The notes under the pieces were generated by a model. The model ran no database searches and was not told the origin of the DNA. It worked only from the letters and a program-made list of their open reading frames with translations. Shown piece after piece: positions 7,770 through 16,631 of a DNA stretch of 51,788 nt; positions within the stretch are counted from its first letter, which is position 1; every line of letters begins with the position of its first letter. This DNA comes from Candidatus Saccharimonadota bacterium. Its GTDB lineage: Bacteria > Patescibacteriota > Saccharimonadia > Saccharimonadales > Saccharimonadaceae. The position numbers and the translations under genes were made by a program. The stretch spans positions 1-51,788 of the forward strand of contig JAFQXV010000006.1 of the NCBI GenBank assembly GCA_017406775.1. Direction: 5' to 3'.

Positions 7770-8318
7770 CTAATTTAATTGCTTAACCTGAAGGGCGTCA
7801 AGTTCTACTGGTGTTTCGCGTCCAAACATAGATACCATTACTTTAAGCTTGCCCTTAGCGGCATCAATTTCAGAGATTGAACCATCAAAACCTTTGAATG
7901 GTCCATCGGTGATAGAAACTACTTCGCCCACTTCGTATTTAACCGAGAATTTAGGATCTTCAACGCCCATGCGTTTTTTAATCTTAGCGATTTCCTTTTC
8001 AGAAACTGGTGTGGGCTGCGTGCCGGTGCCAATAAATCCAGTTACGCCAGGCGTATTACGAATAATATACCAAGTTTCATCGGACAATTTCATATCTACA
8101 AGTACATAACCTTGCAAAATCTTACGGTCTACAATTTTGCGCTTACCGTTTTTGATTTCAATCTGCTTTTCCTTAGGCACGATTGCTTCAAAAATTTTGC
8201 CCTTCATCTCGATGGTACTAGTACGCTGATTAATACTGTCGGCTACTTTATCTTCGTAGCCGCTGTAGGTTGAGATAGCATACCAGGCCCGAGTATCATC
8301 ATATCTGTTTACTGCCAT
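7770..8318 (-). CDS. nusG: Transcription termination/antitermination factor NusG
   Basis: 182 aa. NGN domain (AWYAISTYSGYEDKVADSI, about residues 11-110, with PGVTGFIG) and a C-terminal KOW domain (VGEVVSITDGPFKGFDGSI). Binds RNA polymerase and increases processivity, and couples to ribosome or Rho. It follows secE after 9 bp, the usual secE-nusG pair. Confidence 0.96.
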   Translation of the reverse strand: MAVNRYDDTRAWYAISTYSGYEDKVADSINQRTSTIEMKGKIFEAIVPKEKQIEIKNGKRKIVDRKILQGYVLVDMKLSDETWYIIRNTPGVTGFIGTGTQPTPVSEKEIAKIKKRMGVEDPKFSVKYEVGEVVSITDGPFKGFDGSISEIDAAKGKLKVMVSMFGRETPVELDALQVKQLN

Positions 8319-8327
8319 TTTACTCCT

Positions 8328-8708
8328 TTATCCTAAAATTAAATTAAATAACCAAGTAAAGAACAAATCTAGTAGAGAGATTATAAGTACAAACAAAGCC
8401 GTATAGGCTAGTACCGCAAGCACCATTTTCCAGGTAGCTTTACGATTTGGCCAACGCACTTGGCGGATTTCACGCCAGGAATCACGCAGATAGCGTCCTA
8501 GGTATACGAAAGGCCGAATCAAAATAAATGGTTTTTTCTCTTTGTCAGATTTGCCGATCTTTTTCTCGGCATTTTTTATGGCTTTTTGTTTGGTTTTAGC
8601 TGATTTTTTGTCTTTTACGATAACTTTTTTTCGAGTAATCGTTGGCGCATCAGACTTTTCCTCCTTACGAGGAGAGTCGCTTGCTTTAATTCTGGTGATT
8701 TTAGCCAT
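8328..8708 (-). CDS. secE: Preprotein translocase subunit SecE
   Basis: 126 aa. Residues 1-70 are a Lys-rich cytoplasmic extension. The conserved amphipathic helix follows (YLRDSWREIRQVRWPNRKATW), then one membrane helix (VLAVLAYTALFVLIISLLDLF). SecE clamps SecY in the Sec channel. Short single-helix SecE proteins are near 60-70 aa, so the extension is notable. AAGGAGT precedes the start. Confidence 0.93.
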   Translation of the reverse strand: MAKITRIKASDSPRKEEKSDAPTITRKKVIVKDKKSAKTKQKAIKNAEKKIGKSDKEKKPFILIRPFVYLGRYLRDSWREIRQVRWPNRKATWKMVLAVLAYTALFVLIISLLDLFFTWLFNLILG

Positions 8709-8753
8709 CTTACTCCTTATTATTAAAAAAAATCTGATACCAGACTTGTCAAT

Positions 8754-8782
8754 AGTATACTCCTAATGGAACAAATAGTCAA
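8754..8782 (-). promoter_or_regulatory. Promoter of secE-nusG
   Basis: TTGACT (8777-8782), 17 bp, TATACT (8754-8759), partly inside the last codons of the upstream phosphorylase gene. Confidence 0.65.
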
Positions 8783-10505
8783 GATAATCATCTAACATTC
8801 TGGCGCCGGAAATAATTGGCAAATATGCCCTAAGTTGTTGTTGCAGCCAAAATTCCAGTTCAAAATCATTATCCCAAACCGAAAGCGCCTCTTCCATCCT
8901 TTGATAAAGCATATTTAATTCTTCCCTCTCATCAACGCCAGAAACATTTAGATAATTATTGAGAGAGGCATCTGCCACGCCACCATCGTGCGTAGAAATT
9001 AGTAGGTTTAGATTGCCAACGTCTTTCATCCAGGAAGTACCGCAAGCCTCCAGACCTACGATCGGGAGATTAATCGCAGTGTTAGAGCCGGAGGAGAGCC
9101 CAAACGCCAGCTCCTCGTCATAATCCGGCAAATAATGGACATGCGTTTTCAGGAATTCATCCTCATCAATAATAGTTAAGATTCTACCGAGTTTTTCCAT
9201 CATGCCATTATCGCCAGTATGAACCCTACCGGTCAAAATATAATGCGCATCGCGACTCTCTAATATATTTTTAAGCCTGGCTGGCTCGCGGAAAGGTAAA
9301 TCGGGACGCTTGTAATCCGTAAAACGTCTTTTAAAATCAAAGATAAAATCATCTTGGTCAAAGTTTAGGATATTGCCATATTGATCCGGGTGTTTTTTAA
9401 GCACACGGTTAAGGATGTCCCGCCCCAAATTTTTAAAATTACGAATTTCATCAATTGTTAAATAGCCGATATTATCGCCGTAATTTAGAGTTGGCGCACC
9501 GTATTGATCGATTAGGCCAATTTCTTGGTAGAAGTTATATAAATCTGATAAAAGCCAATTCTCTAAATCGATTCCGTTAGTAATAGCTTTAAATTTAACT
9601 TTATTTCCAGCAATATCACGATAGTTAGCCACCCGTGCATGCAATTTAGAAACCCCAGATCTAAGCTCGGCGATTTCTATCGTTACAGAAGAAAGTTTAA
9701 TTTTGCTGTCTACAAATTTATCGGTCAACCATTTTTTGAGCGCCAAAGATTTTAGATTAGGAAAAACATATCGATCAAACTGCTCTTTTGAAAACTCGGC
9801 TTCGGCGGCTTGTACCAGAGTATGATTAGTGTAAAGAGTGTGTTTGCGCGTATAAACTACCGCCTCATAAAAATCCATCCCATTGGAAGCCAATTCATCC
9901 AATCTAGCTAGCGCCGCAAAAAAAGTGGCAACCTCATTTAAATGGATAATAGCGGGCTTAAGTCCAATTAATTTTAGTGCTGCATACCCACCAAAGCCCA
10001 ACGCTACTTCCTGATACAAGCGATGGTCGGAATTACTAGTGCCAGAATATAGCTCGCCAAAATTTGGTTCAGTAATAGAAATTATCCTAGTATTGCCAAA
10101 AACCTTTTCGATCACATCAAGATAGCAAACGCCATCAGGACTTTTAAAATTAACGCGGTCTACATATTTAAAGCCAAATTTTTTATAGTTAACAGATTCG
10201 TGAGTCTCGCAAACCTCACCATTTTTTAAATATTGGTGTGGCTCGGAAGGGTAAAAAGGCGTAATCAGTACAAATGGTATATTCATTTTTTCGGCTATAC
10301 GTCTTGTATCGGCCGCCAGTACACCTAAACCGCCACCGCCCCTAATTCCATTTTTTTGATCATAAAGCTCTATCGTCCAATAAGTATATGGCCGCTCAGG
10401 CGAGATAGATCTAGTTAAATGCTTGCGATCCAGGGCATCATAAAAGACATCAATGTCTTCGATATTTTCTAACGGATGATAAAAGTATTGCCCATCGCTT
10501 TCCAT
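8763..10505 (-). CDS. glgP: Alpha-glucan phosphorylase (GT35)
   Basis: 580 aa, nearer the short bacterial/archaeal-type glucan phosphorylases than the 800-aa glycogen phosphorylases. Seen: glycine-rich RGGGGLGVLAADT near residue 55, FKRRFTDYKRPDL (phosphate/PLP region) near 385, and GTSWMKDVGNLNLLISTHDGG near 485, the counterpart of the GTSxMK PLP-lysine motif. It releases glucose-1-phosphate from glycogen or maltodextrin. Together with the GT4/GH57 pair at 27772-30181 it suggests storage-glucan turnover. A TATAAT lies 10 nt before ATG, giving a very short leader. Confidence 0.85.
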   Translation of the reverse strand: MESDGQYFYHPLENIEDIDVFYDALDRKHLTRSISPERPYTYWTIELYDQKNGIRGGGGLGVLAADTRRIAEKMNIPFVLITPFYPSEPHQYLKNGEVCETHESVNYKKFGFKYVDRVNFKSPDGVCYLDVIEKVFGNTRIISITEPNFGELYSGTSNSDHRLYQEVALGFGGYAALKLIGLKPAIIHLNEVATFFAALARLDELASNGMDFYEAVVYTRKHTLYTNHTLVQAAEAEFSKEQFDRYVFPNLKSLALKKWLTDKFVDSKIKLSSVTIEIAELRSGVSKLHARVANYRDIAGNKVKFKAITNGIDLENWLLSDLYNFYQEIGLIDQYGAPTLNYGDNIGYLTIDEIRNFKNLGRDILNRVLKKHPDQYGNILNFDQDDFIFDFKRRFTDYKRPDLPFREPARLKNILESRDAHYILTGRVHTGDNGMMEKLGRILTIIDEDEFLKTHVHYLPDYDEELAFGLSSGSNTAINLPIVGLEACGTSWMKDVGNLNLLISTHDGGVADASLNNYLNVSGVDEREELNMLYQRMEEALSVWDNDFELEFWLQQQLRAYLPIISGARMLDDYLDYLFH

Positions 10506-10526
10506 ATCGCTTATGATTATATCATA

Positions 10527-11489
10527 CTAATACCAAAATTCTTTTGGCAACTTTTCTGCAATGCGTTTATGAAATTCGTAATCAAGCCCGTCCAGGCGTT
10601 CTGGATTTTTGGTTTTGAAATAATTTTTTCTAATTTCTGCGGCCGTCATTATTTTGCAGGGAATCAATCGATACTTTTTACCAAAATTTAACCCTTTTTT
10701 GTAATTTTTGGGTGGCAAAATCGCAAGTGGTACAAAATCACAGTTAACTTCAGGGTCGGAATATAATTTAAGCGCCAACATGGACATGGTTGGAATAATT
10801 TCTTCTTCACGATTGTAGGCTTCTTCAGTTTTAAAAACTGTAGCTTGACGAGTAGCGGACGGAGCCACAAAAATCACACCACCGTTTTTGATGGCGTCAT
10901 GCGATAGATTGGTGTAAATATCTCGAAATGCACGCTTAATCTTTTTACCAAACTCGTATTTTTTGGTACCTTCTTTTAACGCCATTTTCTTCCAAGTGGA
11001 CGGAGTAATGGTTGGAGTAATAATGATGCCGAGTTGTTTAATTCTGTCAAAATTTGGCGCTAGAGCCTCGTACCAGGGTAAATTTACCGGGAAATACATT
11101 GGCTTATCACCCATAATATCGATTTTCATGGTCAAAATACGCGCAATTTCGCCAAGTGACGGATGATTAAAGCCAACTACGAGGCCATTTGGATTATCTT
11201 TAGGCATCCCAGCGTAACTTCCGGGAGTAATTTTAGACAAGATTTTAACTAGTTTTTTCCTGGCCGCTTTGCTATGTTTTTCTGGGTCGTTTTTGGGCCC
11301 AGTAGTTTTAAAAAAATAATTTATGGCCGTGTTACAAGCTTTACCAACAGGCACCATTTCTTTGCGCAGATTCTCGGCACCTAAAGTAGTTAATAGTGAA
11401 TAGTTTTCGTGTTGAATCTTGTCAATAATTTCTTCCGCGCTTAAAGTCTCTAATTCGTGATTTGTAAAAGTTTTCTTTTGCTTTGCCAT
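10527..11489 (-). CDS. PlsC-like acyltransferase family protein (probable)
   Basis: 320 aa, soluble, basic. GFNHPSLGEIARI near residue 105 resembles the NHx4D/E acyltransferase motif I of lysophosphatidic acid acyltransferases, and VIFVAPSATRQ near 210 sits where the substrate-phosphate motif would be. An unusual N-terminal helical region of about 100 residues precedes these. Phospholipid acylation is inferred from motifs only; CPR bacteria often lack complete lipid synthesis and may remodel host lipids. TATAAT lies 9 nt before ATG. Confidence 0.5.
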   Translation of the reverse strand: MAKQKKTFTNHELETLSAEEIIDKIQHENYSLLTTLGAENLRKEMVPVGKACNTAINYFFKTTGPKNDPEKHSKAARKKLVKILSKITPGSYAGMPKDNPNGLVVGFNHPSLGEIARILTMKIDIMGDKPMYFPVNLPWYEALAPNFDRIKQLGIIITPTITPSTWKKMALKEGTKKYEFGKKIKRAFRDIYTNLSHDAIKNGGVIFVAPSATRQATVFKTEEAYNREEEIIPTMSMLALKLYSDPEVNCDFVPLAILPPKNYKKGLNFGKKYRLIPCKIMTAAEIRKNYFKTKNPERLDGLDYEFHKRIAEKLPKEFWY

Positions 11490-11517
11490 AATAATTTCAT
11501 TATATCACAAACAAAAA

Positions 11518-11667
11518 TGGCTGGAGCGGAGGGATTACAAGTAATCCCAAACCGCTCGCAGGAAAACAAAATAAGAGAGCAAGCTCTCTATTTTATTTTC
11601 CTGGCTGGAGCGGAGGGATTCGATTCGAAGAACGAATCCCGCTTTTTGGGATTTTATGCAATAAAAA
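11518..11667 (-). repeat. Two hairpin copies of the tRNA-Gln 3' end
   Basis: Downstream of tRNA-Gln, on its strand, its 3' terminal 15 nt (CCTCCGCTCCAGCCA) occur twice more, with CCA complements at 11602 and 11518 (units 66 and 84 bp). In each the T-arm is replaced by another hairpin. In the outer unit GGGATTAC/GTAATCCC stacks on GAGCGG/CCGCTC, a tRNA minihelix (acceptor plus T-arm) with encoded CCA. The inner unit has GGATTCG/CGAATCC and AGCGG/CCGCT. An AT-rich hairpin with a GAGAGC/GCTCTC tip separates them. Confidence 0.85.
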
Positions 11668-11742
11668 TGGCTGGAGCGGAGGGATTCGAACCCCCGAATG
11701 ATGAGACCAGAACCCACTGCCTTACCACTTGGCGACGCTCCA
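11668..11742 (-). tRNA. tRNA-Gln(CTG)
   Basis: 75 nt with encoded CCA. Acceptor TGGAGCG pairs with CGCTCCA. U1-A72 and discriminator G73 are glutamine identity features. Anticodon loop TTCTGGT gives CTG. T-loop GTTCGAATC is normal. Confidence 0.9.
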
Positions 11743-11773
11743 GTACGAGCTAATTATATCACATTTTTAAATT

Positions 11774-14700
11774 TTATTCACTACGTAAGGCTTCCACTGG
11801 GTCTTTCTTGCTAGCGGCCCTGGCTGGTATAATGCCTCCAATCAAGGTAAGTACAATGCTAAGCCCAATCAAGAATATCGCCATTTTTGGGTCTAGCGCA
11901 GCGCTTAATGGGATATCACCTGTAAAATGATGCAATATTAGGTTAATTGGTGGAATCAATAAATACGAGATGCCTACACCAAACAAACCAGACAAAAATC
12001 CTATAATAATTGTTTCAGCATTAAAAATCGAGGAAATGTTATGTTTGCTTGCGCCAATAGAGCGCAAGATGCCAATTTCTTTGGTGCGCTCATAAACAGA
12101 AATATAAGTGATTACTCCAATCATAATAGAAGACACTACCAAGGAGATCGAGACAAAAGCAATCAAGACATAGCTTACGGCATCCACAATGGTTTTTACC
12201 GAAGACATTAACACACCAGTAGTATCTGTATAATCAATTACCTTTGTTTCGCTGTCTATTTCTTGCATTAGTTTATTGTAATTATCTAAAAAATCAACAA
12301 AATGAGTTTTACCATCAAAATCCCAAAAATAAAAATCAATTTCTGTCGGATCGGCTAAATCCTGATAGCCTAAAGCCGATAGGTTAGTGGCCAAAGTTGA
12401 TTTTTTCTTGGTAAACATGGCAGTTACCACGCGTGATAATTCATCTTCCGTAAAATTAAGTTTAAATGCCCCAATAATAGCATCCTGATTCACGTTGAAA
12501 GCAGACGCAAAACTATTAGTTAAATAGGTAGACAGCTCGCCAATTTTAGACAATATTTCTTTCTGCATATTAATTTCAGTAACTGGAATAGCGACCGCTT
12601 CAAACACAGCATCAATCTTAGTCATGCCAAGATAACCTTCAATAGTTTTATCAAAGATTTCCTGATTCATGACGATTGGATCGCTGTCAGGGTTAAAATC
12701 ACCGCCCATCGCTTTTATAGTGGCAATATAGCCTTCGTTATAAACGCTAAGCAAACCACTCAGCAAACCTGAATACATCTCGCTAAATTTAGCTTTCGGT
12801 ACATAATATTTCTCCTCCAAATCGGTAAAATCTTGTTGCTCCATAAACTCTTGCAAAATTTTATCAGTATCGGACTTCATGTAATATCCGCCATTTTCGA
12901 TAATTTTGTCTTTGAGGCTACTAGCCAGGCTCTTAAATCGTTCAATAAAGACGTTCTTAACTGGCGAAACATCGGCGGTGATATCTTGAGAAACTGCATT
13001 AATATATTCCTTGGTTTTATTTGCTACGGCATTTTGATCAATTTTAACACCAAAGGCTTGTGCTAATTTAGCCTCATCAATCGAAACTAAGTCAGAAAAT
13101 TCGAAATTAAAATCGTTCCCTTCTTCATCAAACCGCGTATTGGAAAAAATATCAACTTCCGGGTTAGTTAATTGGTTTTTGACGATTTCGGTTTGAGCGG
13201 ACTGTTCGACTATGTGCGTTATTAATGAGGGCAAATAAGCCACGCCACTGCCACCAGAAAGCATCTCGGAATTCATCGTGGCTATCCCTACGATATGTAA
13301 CTTTTCGGCACCCTGATAGAGCGAATTCATATAAGAATCGTCGCCACTCATATCCTCATATACGTTATATTTCTCATTATATTTATAAGTACTAGTAGCC
13401 GGAATCAGTCTAAGATCAACATTCATGAGGTCATCGTAAGATAGCTCTAGTGGCTCATTCTTAATCTCAACATTCTCGCCGCTTAGAATTTTAGATACAA
13501 TTTTGTTAAGCTCATTAGTGTCGTGAAAACCTAGAGAATAAGTTAATAAATCTGAAATTTGATTAGGGTTACTTAATACCAAAAGCATTTCATTGTATTC
13601 TTCTGGATAACGCCCAGACAGTAAATTAGTGTCGTTTTTTAAATTATCCAGTTCGTATTGTCTAAAAACCGAAGTCATCGACGAATAATTAGAAAGTAGT
13701 GATGTATCGCCAATCAAAGAAGAAAATAAATTACTAGGGTTCAATTTAGCCAACTCTCCCGTAGCATCAACCGTATAGATTAGTGGATCGACATTGTAAT
13801 TATACTCCATCAGCCTAATATCATTTTTGATTTCGTCATGATGGGCATCTAGATATTCCGTAAAACTCTTTAAATCGTTATTTGAAACCGTACCAAGAGT
13901 AGAAGTCAGGATTTGATTTTCCTTAACCTTGTTTGAAATCTGCGCGGGAGTTTCATTGCCGGACAAATTTAGTAGTATTCCCGTAATATCGGCAGATTCT
14001 TTCTGTAAAGCAAGAGGATAAGAAGTTAGTGTGTCCGCCTCGATTTTGTCGATGTAATTTTGAAAACCGGTAGAGACAGCAGATATCAAAGCGATCCCAA
14101 TAATCCCAATCGAACCCGCAATAGCTACCAGAATTGTTCTAGCTTTTTTGGTCAATAGATTATTTAGAGAAAGAGATAAAGCTGTAATAAAAGACATTTT
14201 GGTTTTTTTGGACTTTTGTTTAGCCTCTTTTTGTATCAAATCAGTCTTAATCTTTCCATCGTATGGATTAGAGTCGGAAGTAATTTTACCGTCTTTAAGT
14301 GTAATAATTCTAGAAGCGTATTTTTTAGCCAGCTCTGGGTTGTGCGTCACCATAATTACTAGTTTGCGCTTGGCAATTTTAGCTAACAAATTCATAATTT
14401 GGAGGCTAGTTTCTGAATCGAGCGCGCCAGTTGGTTCGTCCGCTAGTAGAATATCAGGGTCGTTTACTAGGGCTCTAGCAATTGCTACTCTCTGCATCTG
14501 CCCACCGCTTAATTGAGCCGGCCGCTTATTGATGTGATCTTTTAGTCCAACATCTTCCAAAGCCTTCCGGGCACGTTTAATTGACTCTCGCTTAGAAATT
14601 CCTGATAAAGTTAAAGCAAGTCTTACGTTCTGCAAGATTGTTTGGTGAGGGATTAAATTATAAGATTGAAATACAAAGCCAATTCTATGATTGCGATATG

Positions 14701-14935
14701 AGTCCCAATCCTTATCGCGATATTTTCGAGTAGATTTTTCATTAACAACTAAATCTCCTGCATCATAATGATCTAAGCCGCCAATAATATTAAGTAATGT
14801 GGTTTTACCAGAGCCAGAGGGACCTAAAATCGCCGCAAATTCCGAAGCGCGAAAATTAATCGATACTTTCTTTAGTACCGTTCTTTTTACTCCACCCGAA
14901 ACATAGGCTTTAGTAACTCCCTTAACTTCTAACAT
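11774..14935 (-). CDS. MacB-like ABC transporter: ATPase fused to FtsX-type permease
   Basis: 1053 aa. ATPase at residues 1-225: Walker A GPSGSGKTT, signature LSGGQMQRVAIARAL, Walker B ILLADEPTGALD, H-loop VTHNPE. One membrane helix near 265-290, a large extracytoplasmic domain of about 600 residues, then three membrane helices near the C terminus with the FtsX/MacB segment YERTKEIGILRSIGASKHNI. Usually ATPase and permease are separate, or fused with a smaller periplasmic part. Such systems are mechanotransmitters that move lipoproteins, peptides or toxins without transporting through the membrane helices. It lies 28 bp after the sensor kinase gene, so probably forms a sensor-regulator-exporter unit. 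Substrate unknown. Confidence 0.9.
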   Translation of the reverse strand: MLEVKGVTKAYVSGGVKRTVLKKVSINFRASEFAAILGPSGSGKTTLLNIIGGLDHYDAGDLVVNEKSTRKYRDKDWDSYRNHRIGFVFQSYNLIPHQTILQNVRLALTLSGISKRESIKRARKALEDVGLKDHINKRPAQLSGGQMQRVAIARALVNDPDILLADEPTGALDSETSLQIMNLLAKIAKRKLVIMVTHNPELAKKYASRIITLKDGKITSDSNPYDGKIKTDLIQKEAKQKSKKTKMSFITALSLSLNNLLTKKARTILVAIAGSIGIIGIALISAVSTGFQNYIDKIEADTLTSYPLALQKESADITGILLNLSGNETPAQISNKVKENQILTSTLGTVSNNDLKSFTEYLDAHHDEIKNDIRLMEYNYNVDPLIYTVDATGELAKLNPSNLFSSLIGDTSLLSNYSSMTSVFRQYELDNLKNDTNLLSGRYPEEYNEMLLVLSNPNQISDLLTYSLGFHDTNELNKIVSKILSGENVEIKNEPLELSYDDLMNVDLRLIPATSTYKYNEKYNVYEDMSGDDSYMNSLYQGAEKLHIVGIATMNSEMLSGGSGVAYLPSLITHIVEQSAQTEIVKNQLTNPEVDIFSNTRFDEEGNDFNFEFSDLVSIDEAKLAQAFGVKIDQNAVANKTKEYINAVSQDITADVSPVKNVFIERFKSLASSLKDKIIENGGYYMKSDTDKILQEFMEQQDFTDLEEKYYVPKAKFSEMYSGLLSGLLSVYNEGYIATIKAMGGDFNPDSDPIVMNQEIFDKTIEGYLGMTKIDAVFEAVAIPVTEINMQKEILSKIGELSTYLTNSFASAFNVNQDAIIGAFKLNFTEDELSRVVTAMFTKKKSTLATNLSALGYQDLADPTEIDFYFWDFDGKTHFVDFLDNYNKLMQEIDSETKVIDYTDTTGVLMSSVKTIVDAVSYVLIAFVSISLVVSSIMIGVITYISVYERTKEIGILRSIGASKHNISSIFNAETIIIGFLSGLFGVGISYLLIPPINLILHHFTGDIPLSAALDPKMAIFLIGLSIVLTLIGGIIPARAASKKDPVEALRSE

Positions 14936-14963
14936 CTATATTTAATATAATAGCATATTGATA

Positions 14964-15884
14964 CTAAAAAGATAATATAAAACGTGTTCTAGTATTTGTG
15001 CTGCTGGCCGTAAGTTTCCAATTATTTCTATCAGCAATTGATTTAGCAATGGAAAGTCCTAACCCTACGCCATCTGCCGTCTTATCTACCTGATAAAAAC
15101 GTTCAAAAATTCGTTTTGCATCATCATTTTTAATAATTGTTCCGTCATTAGAAATAACTAAAGTATGTGATCTTAAATTGATATCGATTTTTTTGTCACA
15201 ATATTTTATTGCGTTATCCATTAATATATCAAAAATTTGCGCATAATCATCCTTTGCGATCGTTGTCTCATATTTTTTAGTGAGGCTGATGTTTGTTTTG
15301 ATTGTACCAAGTAAAGGTTCGTGTTTTTTGATTAATTCTTGCGTGAGTTTTGTTAAATCTATATTAGCCACATCGGAAGTACGAACCAAGTCCGTGCGAG
15401 CTAAATTTAATAAATCCGCATTAAGCTTGGAGAGCTTTTTTGTCTCTTCTTCAACATTATCAATCCACTTATTGCCATGAATATCTGCAGCTTCTAGGTT
15501 AGCCATTATGGCTGCAAGTGGAGTTTTTATCTCGTGAGAAGCGTTGGCAATAAAAACCTTTTGTGATTCATATGATTCACGTACAGGCTTAATAGATTCT
15601 TCCGCCATATAGTATGAAATTAAAACCACAATTAGCTCAATTGAAATGCCAGAAATGATCAAAATAACCAGTAGATCTTTAGCAGCGGCTTGTTTTTCGT
15701 CTCGTATGGTGGCTTGAATCAAAATCTCCATATCATTTGAATACATTTCTGTATTTTGCACTGGCGGACGATTATCTGCCGAATGTGTAGCAAAAATATA
15801 TATAGTTGAAAAAGCCACCAAAAGCACCACAGAGGTTATACCAACGTTTGTCCAAATCAATTTATTGCGAAGATTATTAAACAT
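14964..15884 (-). CDS. Sensor histidine kinase
   Basis: 306 aa. Two membrane helices (about 12-33 and 70-91) bracket a short extracytoplasmic sensor. HisKA with FIANASHEIKTPLAA (H117), HATPase with MDNAIKYC (N box) and GVGLGLSIAK (G box). The family phosphorylates an OmpR-type regulator, here the overlapping upstream gene (8-bp overlap). The sensor is too small for a recognised ligand domain. Confidence 0.95.
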   Translation of the reverse strand: MFNNLRNKLIWTNVGITSVVLLVAFSTIYIFATHSADNRPPVQNTEMYSNDMEILIQATIRDEKQAAAKDLLVILIISGISIELIVVLISYYMAEESIKPVRESYESQKVFIANASHEIKTPLAAIMANLEAADIHGNKWIDNVEEETKKLSKLNADLLNLARTDLVRTSDVANIDLTKLTQELIKKHEPLLGTIKTNISLTKKYETTIAKDDYAQIFDILMDNAIKYCDKKIDINLRSHTLVISNDGTIIKNDDAKRIFERFYQVDKTADGVGLGLSIAKSIADRNNWKLTASSTNTRTRFILSF

Positions 15885-16536
15885 AAATTAGTTTATATCC
15901 TAAGTTTCTAATTGTCTTGATTTCTACTCTAGAGTTCAGATTCTTCAGCTTTTTCCTGAGATAAGAAATATATACTTCTACATAATTATCTTCAAACTCT
16001 GAATCGGCACCCCAAACATGTGCCAAAATTTGCTCCTTAGGAACCACGGCACCAGGTTTTTTGATCAGCATTTCAAGAATCTCGGACTCTTTGTCGGTAA
16101 GTTCGATTTCGTTAATAGTTCTATTATTTAAATTAAACTTAATATCGCCATACTCTATAATTGTGTCGCTGGCGATAGCGGGTCGTCTGCAAAGCGCGCG
16201 TAACCTAGCAATCAGCTCTGCCGTCTTAAATGGTTTAGCTAAATAATCGTCTGCCCCATAGTCTAGACCTTTAATTTTATCTTCGACTTCATTTAAGGCC
16301 GACAACATAATCACGGGCGTCTTTACTCCTCTTTCTCGCATAATTTTTAGAATCTCCAGCCCAGAAAGATGAGGTAGCATAATATCAAGTACCACTACGT
16401 CATAATTTGGTTTTAGAGCTAGCTCAAGCCCCTCTTCCCCATCTAGGACGTGATCAACGCTAATTTTGTCTTTTTTTAATAGATGAATCACAGCTTCTGC
16501 CAAAAATTTTTCATCTTCTACGTATAAAATTCTCAT
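15877..16536 (-). CDS. OmpR-family response regulator
   Basis: 219 aa. Receiver domain 1-115 with acidic E7/D8, phospho-acceptor D51 in VVVLDIMLP and the KPF lysine near 101; C-terminal winged helix with the family ending EIKTIRNLGYKL. Partner of the overlapping kinase. It is divergent from the VTC gene, and a TTTAAG tandem box typical for this family lies between them. Confidence 0.96.
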   Translation of the reverse strand: MRILYVEDEKFLAEAVIHLLKKDKISVDHVLDGEEGLELALKPNYDVVVLDIMLPHLSGLEILKIMRERGVKTPVIMLSALNEVEDKIKGLDYGADDYLAKPFKTAELIARLRALCRRPAIASDTIIEYGDIKFNLNNRTINEIELTDKESEILEMLIKKPGAVVPKEQILAHVWGADSEFEDNYVEVYISYLRKKLKNLNSRVEIKTIRNLGYKLIYV

Positions 16537-16591
16537 ACACTTATATTATATTATAATAATTAAACCAAACTTAAAATTAATCCGGAAGATT

Positions 16592-16608
16592 TTTAAGTCT
16601 TATTTAAG
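16592..16608 (+). promoter_or_regulatory. Putative response-regulator box upstream of VTC operon
   Basis: TTTAAG (16592-16597) and TTTAAG (16603-16608), a direct repeat with 11-bp phasing, ending 11 bp upstream of a TATAAT (16620-16625). No good -35 is present. PhoP/OmpR-type regulators bind such tandem half-sites in place of the -35 box. The obvious candidate is the divergent regulator gene. Confidence 0.6.
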
Positions 16609-16631
16609 CTATTATCGTATATAATATGGGC

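Noticed and set aside
11535-11717. Short frames over the tRNA-Gln repeats (also 27510-27695 and 40062-40316)
   Set aside because: They run through tRNA genes and hairpins and have no RBS; they arise from the repeats.
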